Below, piece after piece: positions 1 through 6,341 of a stretch of DNA of 9,875 nucleotides. The stretch spans positions 1 to 9,875 of the forward strand of contig DAOWFN010000144.1 of assembly GCA_030637945.1 (NCBI GenBank), read 5' to 3'. Made by a program: the position numbers and the translations under genes. How positions within the stretch are numbered: position 1 is the first letter of the stretch; every line of letters begins with the position of its first letter. This DNA is from Gammaproteobacteria bacterium (GTDB lineage: Bacteria; Pseudomonadota; Gammaproteobacteria; SZUA-229). The notes beneath the pieces were generated by a model, which did no database searches, was not told the origin of the DNA, and worked only from the letters and a program-made list of their open reading frames with translations.

Positions 1-101
1 ACGCTGAAAGGCTTCTCGACATAATCATAGTAATCAGAATGTGTGCCGTATGCGCTAAATGAGAAAAACAAAGATACTAATAAAACTGATAATGACTTCA
101 T
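1..101 (-). CDS. N-terminal fragment of an exported protein, function unknown
   Basis: An open frame begins at ATG (101-99) and runs off the left edge after 33 complete codons. The first residues, MKSLSVLLVSLFFSFSAYG, form a typical signal peptide: a Lys near the start, a hydrophobic Leu/Val/Phe core, and a plausible signal peptidase I site after A-Y-G at residue 19. The mature part begins T-H-S-D-Y-Y-D-Y and is rich in Tyr and Asp. The start is supported by an AGAGG Shine-Dalgarno sequence 7 nt upstream (109-113). The visible mature part is too short to assign a family. It reads in the same direction as the upstream hydrolase gene but is separated by 271 bp holding a REP pair and two small dyads, so it probably has its own promoter. 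I infer a periplasmic or outer-membrane protein; the function is not recognised. Confidence 0.68.
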   Translation of the reverse strand, partial: MKSLSVLLVSLFFSFSAYGTHSDYYDYVEKPFS

Positions 102-126
102 GGAGCAGCCTCTTATTAAACCACTG

Positions 127-143
127 ATATTAAACGTTAATAT
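127..143. promoter_or_regulatory. Perfect 7-bp dyad upstream of the secreted-protein gene
   Basis: The arms ATATTAA and TTAATAT are perfect inverted repeats around an ACG centre, ending 26 bp upstream of the ATG at 101. A second short dyad, GTAC-AATA-GTAC, lies at 157-168. Both are AT-rich and sit where a promoter or operator of the leftmost gene would be expected. Short AT-rich dyads arise easily by chance, so the operator role is only a suggestion. Confidence 0.25.
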
Positions 144-236
144 TTAATTTAATCATGTACAATAGTACCATTTTTGGGGGTTAAATATATGCTTATCCTT
201 TATAACTCTGAGTGTGGATTTTCTCTGCAACATGTT

Positions 237-313
237 CGTGCGAATGAATTCGCACCTACAGGTGGCACATAATTGCTCTATCGTTTTATAGTAGGTGCGA
301 ATTCATTCGCACG
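237..313. repeat. REP pair (BIME-like inverted repeat), copy 1
   Basis: Two 23-nt arms (237-259 and 291-313) are perfect reverse complements separated by a 31-nt spacer. Each arm is itself a hairpin, GTGCGAA-TGAA-TTCGCAC, with the tetranucleotide CTAC (GTAG on the other strand) at its inner edge. That is the layout of REP sequences mobilised by RAYT (TnpA-REP) transposases in other gammaproteobacteria. A second, nearly identical pair lies at 6342-6409, and 31 bases around the left arm (232-262) match it exactly. The pair lies downstream of the hydrolase gene, so it could also act as a 3'-end stabiliser or weak terminator for the sdh transcript. No T-tract is evident. Confidence 0.85.
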
Positions 314-372
314 CGGAACGCAATCAAAACACCTAGATCCATTTTGGAACAACATCAATGATTTGAATGTTA

Positions 373-1332
373 TTATGTAACGTTTCTATTATCTAAAAAT
401 TCAATAACTTTTTTCTCACTCCAGGAATACGCTGAGAATGGTGTATTTCCTGAAACAAAACCTACATGCCCACCATGTTTAACGGGTAAAAAGTTAATAA
501 AACGGCTTAACTCTTTTTCATCCGGCACTGTTGTTCGATACATAAAAGGATCATCTAATGCATGTATGATCCGTGTTGGCACTTGTATATCTTTTAGGTA
601 TTGCCGGCTACTGCTTCTCTCATAATAGTCTTTTGCTCCTGCAAAGCCATGCAATGGCGCTGTGACTTTGTCATCATATTCCCAGAAGCTTTTTAATTGC
701 TTTACCTCTACATCGAGTGGGGAAGTTATCTGTTTGAATTTTTCGATATAGGTTGTTTTTAACGATGACAGCAGGTGCTCACGATAAATTTTTGAAACGC
801 CCTTTTCGAGACGTTTAGCTGCATCGTGTAATGTAAATGGTACTGATACAGCCACGGCTTTTTGGATGGGATTGTTACCACCGGTTTCTCCTAACCACTT
901 CAATAAGGCATTGGCACCTAATGAATAGCCGACAATGCCATAGGGATAATGACCAGTTTTATTTTTTATATGCTCGACGACGGCCTCGATATCTCCTGTA
1001 TCACCTGAATGATAAGCTCGAGGTAAGCGATTGATGCGGCCACTGCAGCCACGGAAATACATGAAAACAGCTTTGTATCCAGACCGCTCAAGCTGATACA
1101 TGATTCCGTTAGCATAATGTGAATCCAAAGACCCTTCAAGCCCATGAAGCACCAGCACAGTTCGATCAGACGTTTTTTTACTCCAGCATAAATCTACGAA
1201 ATCACCATCATCTAACTCTACCTGCTCGGGTATCAGATCGAGGCTGTGACGTTTTTTAAAAAACGCAGGCCATAATGTCTGTAGATGTGGAGAAGGTAAC
1301 CACCATGCTGGCTTGAAATTCTGGTCGCCCAT
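373..1332 (-). CDS. YheT-family alpha/beta hydrolase
   Basis: This 319-residue protein has the length and motif set of the YheT (UPF0017) branch of alpha/beta-hydrolases. The N-terminal signature PAWWLPSPHLQTLWP (residues 8-22) is typical of the family. The oxyanion segment is LHGLEGS (62-68), the nucleophile elbow GYSLGAN places Ser137, the acid is in LDDPFM (Asp260 or Asp261), and the catalytic His is H289 in HGGHVGF. No signal peptide is seen, so it is probably cytoplasmic. The physiological substrate of YheT proteins is not established; an esterase-type activity is the usual guess. The ATG lies only 6 bp after the sdhE stop with no clear Shine-Dalgarno sequence of its own, which suggests translational coupling at the end of the sdh operon. 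A link to complex II is suggested by position only. Confidence 0.9.
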   Translation of the reverse strand: MGDQNFKPAWWLPSPHLQTLWPAFFKKRHSLDLIPEQVELDDGDFVDLCWSKKTSDRTVLVLHGLEGSLDSHYANGIMYQLERSGYKAVFMYFRGCSGRINRLPRAYHSGDTGDIEAVVEHIKNKTGHYPYGIVGYSLGANALLKWLGETGGNNPIQKAVAVSVPFTLHDAAKRLEKGVSKIYREHLLSSLKTTYIEKFKQITSPLDVEVKQLKSFWEYDDKVTAPLHGFAGAKDYYERSSSRQYLKDIQVPTRIIHALDDPFMYRTTVPDEKELSRFINFLPVKHGGHVGFVSGNTPFSAYSWSEKKVIEFLDNRNVT

Positions 1333-1338
1333 TAAAAA

Positions 1339-1593
1339 CTAATCGAACGAAGTTGACTGGATTTTCTTAACGATGATAGAAAGCGAGGAATCACTGGAAA
1401 CGGTATTGCCCAGTAACAGATCGAGCAAGGTTTGATCCGGGTAGGATAGTAATAATTCGAAAGATTCTTTTTGTTGTTGCGTTAGCGTTTTAACTTTTTT
1501 ATCGACGAAGTTATTTAGCAGTAAATCTAGCTCAAGCATGCCTCGGCGGCATTGCCAACTGTAGTTTGCGCTTGTATGTGACTTGCTGTTCAT
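1339..1593 (-). CDS. sdhE: SdhE, FAD assembly factor of succinate dehydrogenase
   Basis: This 84-residue protein belongs to the SdhE (YgfY/Sdh5) family; the E. coli protein has 88 residues. The diagnostic RGxxE motif is present as R-R-G-M-L-E-L-D at about residues 16-23, followed by the small helical-bundle pattern ending in L-L-D-L-L-L-G-N. Known family members bind SdhA and promote covalent attachment of FAD to it in the cytoplasm. The gene lies directly downstream of sdhB in the same operon, whereas in E. coli sdhE is away from sdhCDAB. It is separated from sdhB by a 60-bp spacer that contains a REP-like hairpin, so its expression may be tuned relative to the structural genes. The ribosome-binding site is weak (purine-rich TAAAAG before the ATG). 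Confidence 0.93.
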   Translation of the reverse strand: MNSKSHTSANYSWQCRRGMLELDLLLNNFVDKKVKTLTQQQKESFELLLSYPDQTLLDLLLGNTVSSDSSLSIIVKKIQSTSFD

Positions 1594-1616
1594 ACTTTTA
1601 GCATTGTAATCGTCTG

Positions 1617-1648
1617 GTAGAAATCGCGGAACTAGATTCCGCTCCTAC
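1617..1648. repeat. REP-like hairpin between sdhB and sdhE
   Basis: The sequence holds a perfect 6-bp stem GCGGAA (1626-1631) / TTCCGC (1637-1642) with a 5-nt loop. It is bracketed by GTAG (1617-1620) and CTAC (1645-1648), which can also pair. Read on the minus strand it starts GTAGGAGCGGAA, resembling GTAGGTGCGAAT of the REP pairs at 237-313 and 6342-6409, so it looks like a second subfamily of the same class. It begins 6 bp past the sdhB stop and ends 24 bp before the sdhE start, inside the presumed transcript. There it could protect the upstream mRNA from 3' decay or lower downstream expression; that role is inference. Confidence 0.7.
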
Positions 1649-1653
1649 AATTA

Positions 1654-2352
1654 TTATAAGGACCTGGTCACCATCTTATTTTTGATCTTACCTATAGCTT
1701 TTGTTGGGTTTAAACCTTTCGGACAGACCTGTACGCAGTTCATTATAGTGTGACAGCGAAACAATTTGAATGGCCCTTCTAGATTTTCCAGACGTTTTTC
1801 AAATGCCTGATCCCTGCTATCTTCGATGAAACGTGACGCTTGTAATAAAGCTGCTGGCCCTAAAAATTTATCAGGGTTCCACCAGAAGGATGGGCAGGCT
1901 GTTGAGCAGCAGGCACATAAAACACATTCATATAAACCATCGAGTTGTTCACGTTGCTCTGGCGTCTGTTTCAATTCAACTTCGGGCATCGGATCATTTA
2001 CTATCAGATACGGCTTTACTGCACGATATTGTTTATAAAACTGATCCATATCGATGATCAGATCACGGATCACCGGCAATCCGGGTAACGGCTTTATCTC
2101 GACCGGCTGCTTCAGATCATCGGTTGATGTTATACATGCGAGTCCATTTACACCATTGATATTCATACCATCGGAACCACAGACGCCTTCTCCACACGAG
2201 CGCCGAAAACTGAGAGTTTCGTCCTGCTCATCTTTAATACGCAATAAAGCGGCCAGTAACATAGTTCCCGGTTCGACATTATCCAACTCGTATTCCTTAA
2301 CGTAAGGCTTTTTATCTGCTTCAGGATTATATCGATAGATATTAAATTTCAT
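1654..2352 (-). CDS. sdhB: Succinate dehydrogenase iron-sulfur subunit SdhB
   Basis: This 232-residue subunit (238 in E. coli) passes electrons from the FAD of SdhA to ubiquinone in the membrane. The [2Fe-2S] ligands are in an RRSCGEGVCGSDG segment: C53, C58, D61 and then C73. The C-terminal domain has C143, C146, C149 and C153 in ECVLCACCSTACP, with C200, C206 and C210 in FRCHTIMNCVQVCPKG. By the E. coli pattern, C143/C146/C149/C210 hold the [4Fe-4S] cluster and C153/C200/C206 hold the [3Fe-4S] cluster. All cluster ligands are present. The start is supported by GGTGA a few bases upstream of the ATG. Translation ends at two consecutive TAA codons (1656-1651). It is separated from sdhA by 93 bp containing repeats. 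Confidence 0.98.
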   Translation of the reverse strand: MKFNIYRYNPEADKKPYVKEYELDNVEPGTMLLAALLRIKDEQDETLSFRRSCGEGVCGSDGMNINGVNGLACITSTDDLKQPVEIKPLPGLPVIRDLIIDMDQFYKQYRAVKPYLIVNDPMPEVELKQTPEQREQLDGLYECVLCACCSTACPSFWWNPDKFLGPAALLQASRFIEDSRDQAFEKRLENLEGPFKLFRCHTIMNCVQVCPKGLNPTKAIGKIKNKMVTRSL

Positions 2353-2363
2353 ACATCACCAGT

Positions 2364-2392
2364 AAGATCCATCGCATTCGCTCAGGATGACA
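2364..2392. repeat. Half of a degenerate dispersed repeat between sdhA and sdhB
   Basis: This stretch starts AAGATCC and ends in GGATGACA, with a CGCATTCGCTCA core. The ending resembles the right end of the inverted-repeat element in the lysS-prfB gap (8020-8140), which reads CAAGATGACA. Only one arm is visible, so it looks like a truncated remnant. It lies immediately upstream of the sdhB ribosome-binding site. Confidence 0.4.
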
Positions 2393-2413
2393 AGTCTAAT
2401 TCGCTTTTCATTG

Positions 2414-2441
2414 TTCACTATTCACTATTCACTATTTACTG
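2414..2441. repeat. Heptamer tandem repeat (TTCACTA) between sdhA and sdhB
   Basis: Three perfect tandem copies of TTCACTA (2414-2420, 2421-2427, 2428-2434) are followed by a degenerate fourth, TTTACTG (2435-2441). On the coding strand the unit reads TAGTGAA. The array ends 4 bp from the sdhA stop and lies in the presumed sdh transcript. Such arrays can gain or lose units by slippage, which could change spacing but not reading frame here. No function is evident. Confidence 0.75.
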
Positions 2442-2445
2442 TTTT

Positions 2446-4221
2446 TTAATACATTCTCGGTTTTGGCGGGAAACTCTTAACAGACAGTGGTTTTGTTCTT
2501 ACCGGTTTATAGTCCAGTCCATTTTCAAAAGAATATAAACTGTGACGCATCCAGGACTTATCGTCGCGTTCAGGAAAATCTTCTCTAGAATGCGCACCGC
2601 GGCTTTCTTCTCTAGCATGCGCTGAGTGTATCGTTGCTAATGCGCACGCCATTAAATTTTCCAGTTCGAATGCTTCTACGCGTGCAGTATTAAATGTATG
2701 GCTACTGTCTTCAATTTTTACATTAACCATACGCTTTACGAGTTGCTCGACTTTTTCTACACCCTCTTGCAAAATATCTTTTTGTCTGAACACACCGCAA
2801 TGATCTTCCATCACCTGTTTTAATTCACCACGTAAACCGGCGACTGTTTCTTTTGATGCACTTGTATCATTGGAACGCTCAAAACGTTTTACTTTTTCCA
2901 CGACTTTATTAACGATATCTTCATCAATAACGCGATGGTATTTGTTCTCTTTCAGATAATCGATAATATGGTTCGCCGCCGCACGGCCGAAAACGAGGAT
3001 ATCCAGTAAGGAATTACCCCCAAGGCGATTACCGCCATGTACCGACACACAGGCACACTCACCTGCAGCATACAGACCCTGCACTGGTTCCTCAGGCGTG
3101 TCTTTAACAGGCACGACAACTTGTCCATAACGATTGGTCGGAATACCGCCCATGGTGTAATGCGCTGTCGGGTAAACAGGTACGGGGGCTTCAGCCGGGT
3201 CGATCCCCAAAAATGTAATACAGGTCTGTCGTATGCCGGGCAGCCGTTTTTGTATGACTTCTTCACCGAGATGATCCAGTTTCAACATCACATGATCTTT
3301 ATTCGGGCCACAGCCACGACCTTCTCTTATTTCGATCGCGATCGCGCGACTCACCACATCCCGGCTGGCGAGATCTTTTGCTTTGGGTGCATAACGCTCC
3401 ATTAAACGTTCGCCATCGCCATTGACCAGATAACCACCCTCACCACGCACACCTTCGGTAATCAGCATGCCTCTGCCTGCGATGCCTGTCGGGTGAAATT
3501 GAAAAAACTCCATATCCTGCAATGGTATTCCGGCACGCATCGCCATACCCATACCATCGCCAGTATTAATGAGCGCGTTGGTCGTGGTTTTAAATAACTG
3601 CCCTGCGCCACCGGTAGCGATCAATGTGGTCTTTGCCTCGATGACCACGATCTGACCATCTTGAATATTAAAGACTACGGCACCAAGAACATGGCCATCA
3701 TCATCTCTTAACAGATCAACAGCAAAATATTCGTCAAAGAAATGCGTTTTTGCCCGGATGTTCTGCTGATACAGACTATGCAGGATAGCATGACCGGTGC
3801 GATCAGCTGCAGCGCAGGTACGTGCCGCCTGATCGCCGCCAAAATCCTGACTCTGGCCGCCAAAAGCACGCTGATAAATTTTGCCGTTATCCAGACGGGA
3901 AAATGGCACACCAAAATGTTCCAATTCGTAAACCGCTTTTGGTGCGGCACGGCACATGTATTCTATGGCGTCCTGATCACCCAGGTAATCACTGCCTTTA
4001 ACAGTATCAAACATGTGCCAGTGCCAATTATCCGGTAATACGTTGGCGAGCGCTGCGTTCATTCCGCCTTGCGCTGCTACCGTATGAGAACGTGTAGGAA
4101 ATACTTTTGAAACCACAGCAACATTTAAATCGGCTTCAGCCAGTTGTAAAGAAGCACGTAAACCACCACCGCCTGCGCCGATTATCAAGGTATCAAACTG
4201 CCGTCTTTCTATAGCGCTCAT
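2446..4221 (-). CDS. sdhA: Succinate dehydrogenase flavoprotein subunit SdhA
   Basis: This 591-residue subunit (588 in E. coli) oxidises succinate to fumarate in the TCA cycle and bears covalently bound FAD on the cytoplasmic face of complex II. The dinucleotide-binding segment is IIGAGGGGLRA (residues 13-23). The FAD-linking histidine is H46 in TRSHTVAAQGG. Active-site segments QFHPTGIAG, TEGVRGEGG, HYTMGG and SVHGGNRLGGNSLLD are all conserved, and the C-terminal ESRGAHSREDFPERDD block is intact. Nothing looks truncated or degenerate. The ATG follows the sdhD stop after 2 bp, so the two are probably translationally coupled. The start fits the family because the Rossmann segment begins a few residues later, as in E. 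coli. Confidence 0.98.
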   Translation of the reverse strand: MSAIERRQFDTLIIGAGGGGLRASLQLAEADLNVAVVSKVFPTRSHTVAAQGGMNAALANVLPDNWHWHMFDTVKGSDYLGDQDAIEYMCRAAPKAVYELEHFGVPFSRLDNGKIYQRAFGGQSQDFGGDQAARTCAAADRTGHAILHSLYQQNIRAKTHFFDEYFAVDLLRDDDGHVLGAVVFNIQDGQIVVIEAKTTLIATGGAGQLFKTTTNALINTGDGMGMAMRAGIPLQDMEFFQFHPTGIAGRGMLITEGVRGEGGYLVNGDGERLMERYAPKAKDLASRDVVSRAIAIEIREGRGCGPNKDHVMLKLDHLGEEVIQKRLPGIRQTCITFLGIDPAEAPVPVYPTAHYTMGGIPTNRYGQVVVPVKDTPEEPVQGLYAAGECACVSVHGGNRLGGNSLLDILVFGRAAANHIIDYLKENKYHRVIDEDIVNKVVEKVKRFERSNDTSASKETVAGLRGELKQVMEDHCGVFRQKDILQEGVEKVEQLVKRMVNVKIEDSSHTFNTARVEAFELENLMACALATIHSAHAREESRGAHSREDFPERDDKSWMRHSLYSFENGLDYKPVRTKPLSVKSFPPKPRMY

Positions 4222-4223
4222 CG

Positions 4224-4568
4224 TTAACCAACCACCGACAATAAAAGGATTCTAAACACCCATAGTCCACAACCGATCAATATGCCGACAAGCATCGCAA
4301 GTATAAAGATTCGCAGCATGATATTGTGCACATAATCCAGTATCACATCTCGCATACCTATCCATACGTGGAACAATAATGCGATAACAAATATGCCTAC
4401 AACCGTGGTATTAAATGGATCGTATAACCAACTCTTCCAGGATGTATACGCTATAGTTTCTGCTGTAAAAAAACAGAGCACTGCATATACGATGAAGAGC
4501 ACGATATATACAGCACTGACACGCTGTATCACCCAGGGACGAAGACCTTCCAGTACGTATAAGCTCAC
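4224..4568 (-). CDS. sdhD: Succinate dehydrogenase membrane anchor SdhD
   Basis: I choose the GTG at 4568-4566 as start. It gives 114 residues (115 in E. coli) and overlaps the sdhC stop by the coupling tetranucleotide GTGA. The longer reading from ATG 4628 would add 20 residues that only retrace the sdhC coding end in another frame. The protein has three hydrophobic segments (about residues 17-35, 54-74, 84-110). GLRPWVIQRVSAVYI near the N-terminus matches the start of the family. FHVWIGMRDVILDY holds His67 and the Asp78-Tyr79 pair, which correspond to E. coli H71 and D82/Y83; the latter lie at the quinone site. With SdhC it anchors SdhAB and forms the heme b and ubiquinone sites. Confidence 0.92.
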   Translation of the reverse strand: MSLYVLEGLRPWVIQRVSAVYIVLFIVYAVLCFFTAETIAYTSWKSWLYDPFNTTVVGIFVIALLFHVWIGMRDVILDYVHNIMLRIFILAMLVGILIGCGLWVFRILLLSVVG

Positions 4569-4957
4569 AAGCCAACCCCGTAGACGATAGCAAACAAGGT
4601 AAGTATTTCGGCTATCAGCACCAGCCATGCCCCCAGACGAGCCTGAGATTTCTCAACACCTATTTCTGCATCGATTAATAAAAATCGAATACCGGCAAAA
4701 AAATGATGGGTGATAGACCAGAGCAGTAAAACCTGCAACAACAGCATTACAGGCTGATTAAGTATCTGTTGCGCACTCTGGAATGATTCCTGAGACTCGA
4801 TCGATAGATCAAGTAAATAAACAGCAAATGGCAGCGCAAGGAAAAGGATAACACCGGTGATACGATGTGCAAAAGAGACAACACCGGTCAATGGTAATCG
4901 AATTTTTAAAAGGTTTAGATAAACAGGGCGTTTATTAGTCATTGGAGAGTTACTCAT
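4565..4957 (-). CDS. sdhC: Succinate dehydrogenase cytochrome b556 subunit SdhC
   Basis: This 130-residue inner-membrane protein (129 in E. coli) is the first gene of the operon. The N-terminal RPVYLNLLKIRLPLT block and SFAHRITG carry Ser28 and Arg32, equivalents of E. coli S27 and R31 at the quinone site. HHFFAGIRF carries the axial heme b ligand, His85 by alignment with E. coli H84. Three membrane segments lie at about residues 24-50, 66-96 and 108-129. The position of E. coli H91 is Phe92 here; I believe this variant is not rare. The start at 4957 is backed by AGGA about 9 nt upstream; the next ATG (codon 6) has no ribosome-binding site. Confidence 0.96.
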   Translation of the reverse strand: MSNSPMTNKRPVYLNLLKIRLPLTGVVSFAHRITGVILFLALPFAVYLLDLSIESQESFQSAQQILNQPVMLLLQVLLLWSITHHFFAGIRFLLIDAEIGVEKSQARLGAWLVLIAEILTLFAIVYGVGL

Positions 4958-5042
4958 TAACCATTATCCTGCTTAACCCTCTGCTGTAACCAGCCATATG
5001 TCTCAACCTGTATTTTTATTGTTATAGTGTTGATACTGGGTG

Positions 5043-5059
5043 ATAGAAAAAGTTTCTAT
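5043..5059. promoter_or_regulatory. Perfect dyad overlapping a possible sdh promoter
   Basis: The arms ATAGAAA and TTTCTAT are separated by 3 bp. If the weak minus-strand -10 box TATAAC at 5026-5021 is used, the dyad covers its -35 region (5049-5044) about 90 bp upstream of the sdhC ATG. A repressor or activator site is possible, as sdh operons are commonly regulated by oxygen, iron and carbon source, but the sequence matches no operator consensus I can name. Confidence 0.3.
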
Positions 5060-5144
5060 AACGATTAACTTGAAGCAAAATACTGGTATTGTCAAGAAAG
5101 TAAGCAGCTGTTTTTAAACATCATCTTACTACCGCCATATTCAC

Positions 5145-5160
5145 GTCATGCCGGCATGAC
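5145..5160. repeat. 16-bp perfect palindrome
   Basis: GTCATGCCGGCATGAC is its own reverse complement and stands out as GC-rich in an AT-rich control region. Its GTCAT/ATGAC ends resemble the termini of the dispersed element at 8020-8140, so it may be a collapsed remnant of such an element. A protein-binding site is the alternative. It lies between the sdhC and ygfZ starts. Confidence 0.6.
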
Positions 5161-5249
5161 AAAACTCCAATAGAGGCTATAAAACCCTTGAAGCACATCC
5201 ATAATGACCACACTAAACATATAATGATTAATCGCAAAAAGTTGGTATT

Positions 5250-5277
5250 ATCCACTAGCTTATTTTCGATCCACTAG
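5250..5277. repeat. 9-bp direct repeat just upstream of ygfZ
   Basis: ATCCACTAG occurs at 5250-5258 and again at 5269-5277, spaced 19 bp start to start, with the second copy ending 14 bp before the ygfZ ATG. It could be a paired protein-binding site or part of the leader. The spacing is slightly short of two helical turns. Confidence 0.35.
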
Positions 5278-5291
5278 ACACACATATAAAC

Positions 5292-6311
5292 ATGAACAAC
5301 GACTGGAAAAACTTTTTACTGTCCCAAGATGTAATACATGAAAATGAGGCATCTGATAATCAAAAAGCGGTTAACACAACCGTTTTATGCGACTTATCAC
5401 AATATAGCACGCTGGTGATTGCCGGTGACGATGCGGCAAGCTTTATGCAGGGGCAATTCACCAATGATGTAGACAAGGTAGACGACGATAACAGTCAGCT
5501 TAGCGGTTTCTGCAATAAAAAAGGTCGCATGATTGCTAATTTCCGTTTGTTTAGGTATCAGCAGAACTACTTTTTAAGCATAAAAAATGATCTGGTTGAT
5601 CTTAGTATCGAGCATCTACAAAATTACATATTACGCGCACATGTCGCGGTACAGGATGTAAGCGAACAATTAATCCATCTAGGCATAAGCGGTGTTAGCG
5701 CTACCGAACTACTAGCACCTTTTATCGACCCCATCAATGAAGAAGCCGATGGTGTTTCACATAATGAAAACTACATCGTTATCCGCGTTGCGGGTCTACA
5801 GCCACGCTATGAAATTTTCTGTTCATTAGAACACGCAAAAACACTTTGGGAAAAACTATCAGCCAACGTTGAAATTGTTAACTCATCCAGCTGGGACTAT
5901 CTCAATATACAGGCAGGTATCCCATACATCGATTCACATAGCAGTGGAGAATTTGTGCCGCAGATGGCAAACATGGATTTAATCAATGGCGTGAGTTTCA
6001 CTAAAGGTTGTTTCACCGGGCAGGAAATCGTTGCCCGCATGCATTATCTTGGCAAGTTAAAGAAACGTTGTTACAAGATACATATCGACGGTGAAGATAA
6101 ACCAGATGCTGGCGATAAATTATTTGCGGAAAATGCCAGAGCCGGCCAAAACACGGGAGCAGTTATTCAGGCTGAAAAAAACCCTGGGTCTGGTTTTGAT
6201 GCGTTAGCTGTTATCCAGGTTGCGGATATAGAGTCGAAGTTGTTTTTGAATGATGCAGATGGGCCTGGCGTAACGGTTAAAGAGTTACCTTACAGTTTTG
6301 AAAGCGAATAG
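5292..6311 (+). CDS. ygfZ: YgfZ, folate-binding protein for Fe-S cluster maintenance
   Basis: This 339-residue protein belongs to the YgfZ/GcvT-like family; E. coli YgfZ has 326 residues. The signature is KGCFTGQEIVAR with Cys240; E. coli has Tyr where this protein has Phe241. GFCNKKGRMIANFRLF (about residues 72-87) and DYLNIQAGIPYI (202-213) are further family blocks. E. coli YgfZ binds tetrahydrofolate and supports the activity of Fe-S enzymes such as MiaB and succinate dehydrogenase. The gene faces away from sdhCDAB, placing a Fe-S helper next to the Fe-S subunit gene's operon. The N-terminus MNNDWKNFL fits the family, but there is no Shine-Dalgarno sequence before the ATG, so translation may be weak or use a short leader. 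Confidence 0.95.
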   Translation: MNNDWKNFLLSQDVIHENEASDNQKAVNTTVLCDLSQYSTLVIAGDDAASFMQGQFTNDVDKVDDDNSQLSGFCNKKGRMIANFRLFRYQQNYFLSIKNDLVDLSIEHLQNYILRAHVAVQDVSEQLIHLGISGVSATELLAPFIDPINEEADGVSHNENYIVIRVAGLQPRYEIFCSLEHAKTLWEKLSANVEIVNSSSWDYLNIQAGIPYIDSHSSGEFVPQMANMDLINGVSFTKGCFTGQEIVARMHYLGKLKKRCYKIHIDGEDKPDAGDKLFAENARAGQNTGAVIQAEKNPGSGFDALAVIQVADIESKLFLNDADGPGVTVKELPYSFESE

Positions 6312-6341
6312 AGTCTGGCTTTGTCGTTACCAATAGATGTT

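Larger units (their letters stand above)
4958..5291. other. Divergent control region between sdhC and ygfZ
   Basis: This 334-bp AT-rich gap must hold the promoters for the minus-strand sdh operon and for plus-strand ygfZ. I see no open frame of note. It contains a dyad at 5043-5059, a 16-bp palindrome at 5145-5160, a consensus TATAAT at 5220-5225 (plus strand) without a good -35 box, and a 9-bp direct repeat at 5250-5258 / 5269-5277. A weak minus-strand -10 candidate, TATAAC, lies at 5026-5021. A perfect minus-strand TTGACA (5095-5090) has no -10 box at the right distance. Promoter positions therefore remain uncertain. Confidence 0.6.

Noticed and set aside
2414..2441. CRISPR-like array
   Set aside because: The unit is 7 bp in direct tandem with no spacers; it is a simple tandem repeat.
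3037..3405. Plus-strand open frame opposite sdhA
   Set aside because: Shadow of the clearly real sdhA; low-complexity mix of residues and no family resemblance. The same holds for the other frames inside sdhA, sdhB and lysS.
5090..5095. Perfect TTGACA (minus strand) as the -35 box of the sdh promoter
   Set aside because: The hexamer 17 bp downstream is CAAGTT, and no acceptable -10 box occurs at 16-18 bp.
5220..5225. Perfect TATAAT (plus strand) as the ygfZ -10 box
   Set aside because: Its expected -35 region (5197-5202) reads ATCCAT, far from consensus, and the area is AT-rich, so I do not claim a promoter.
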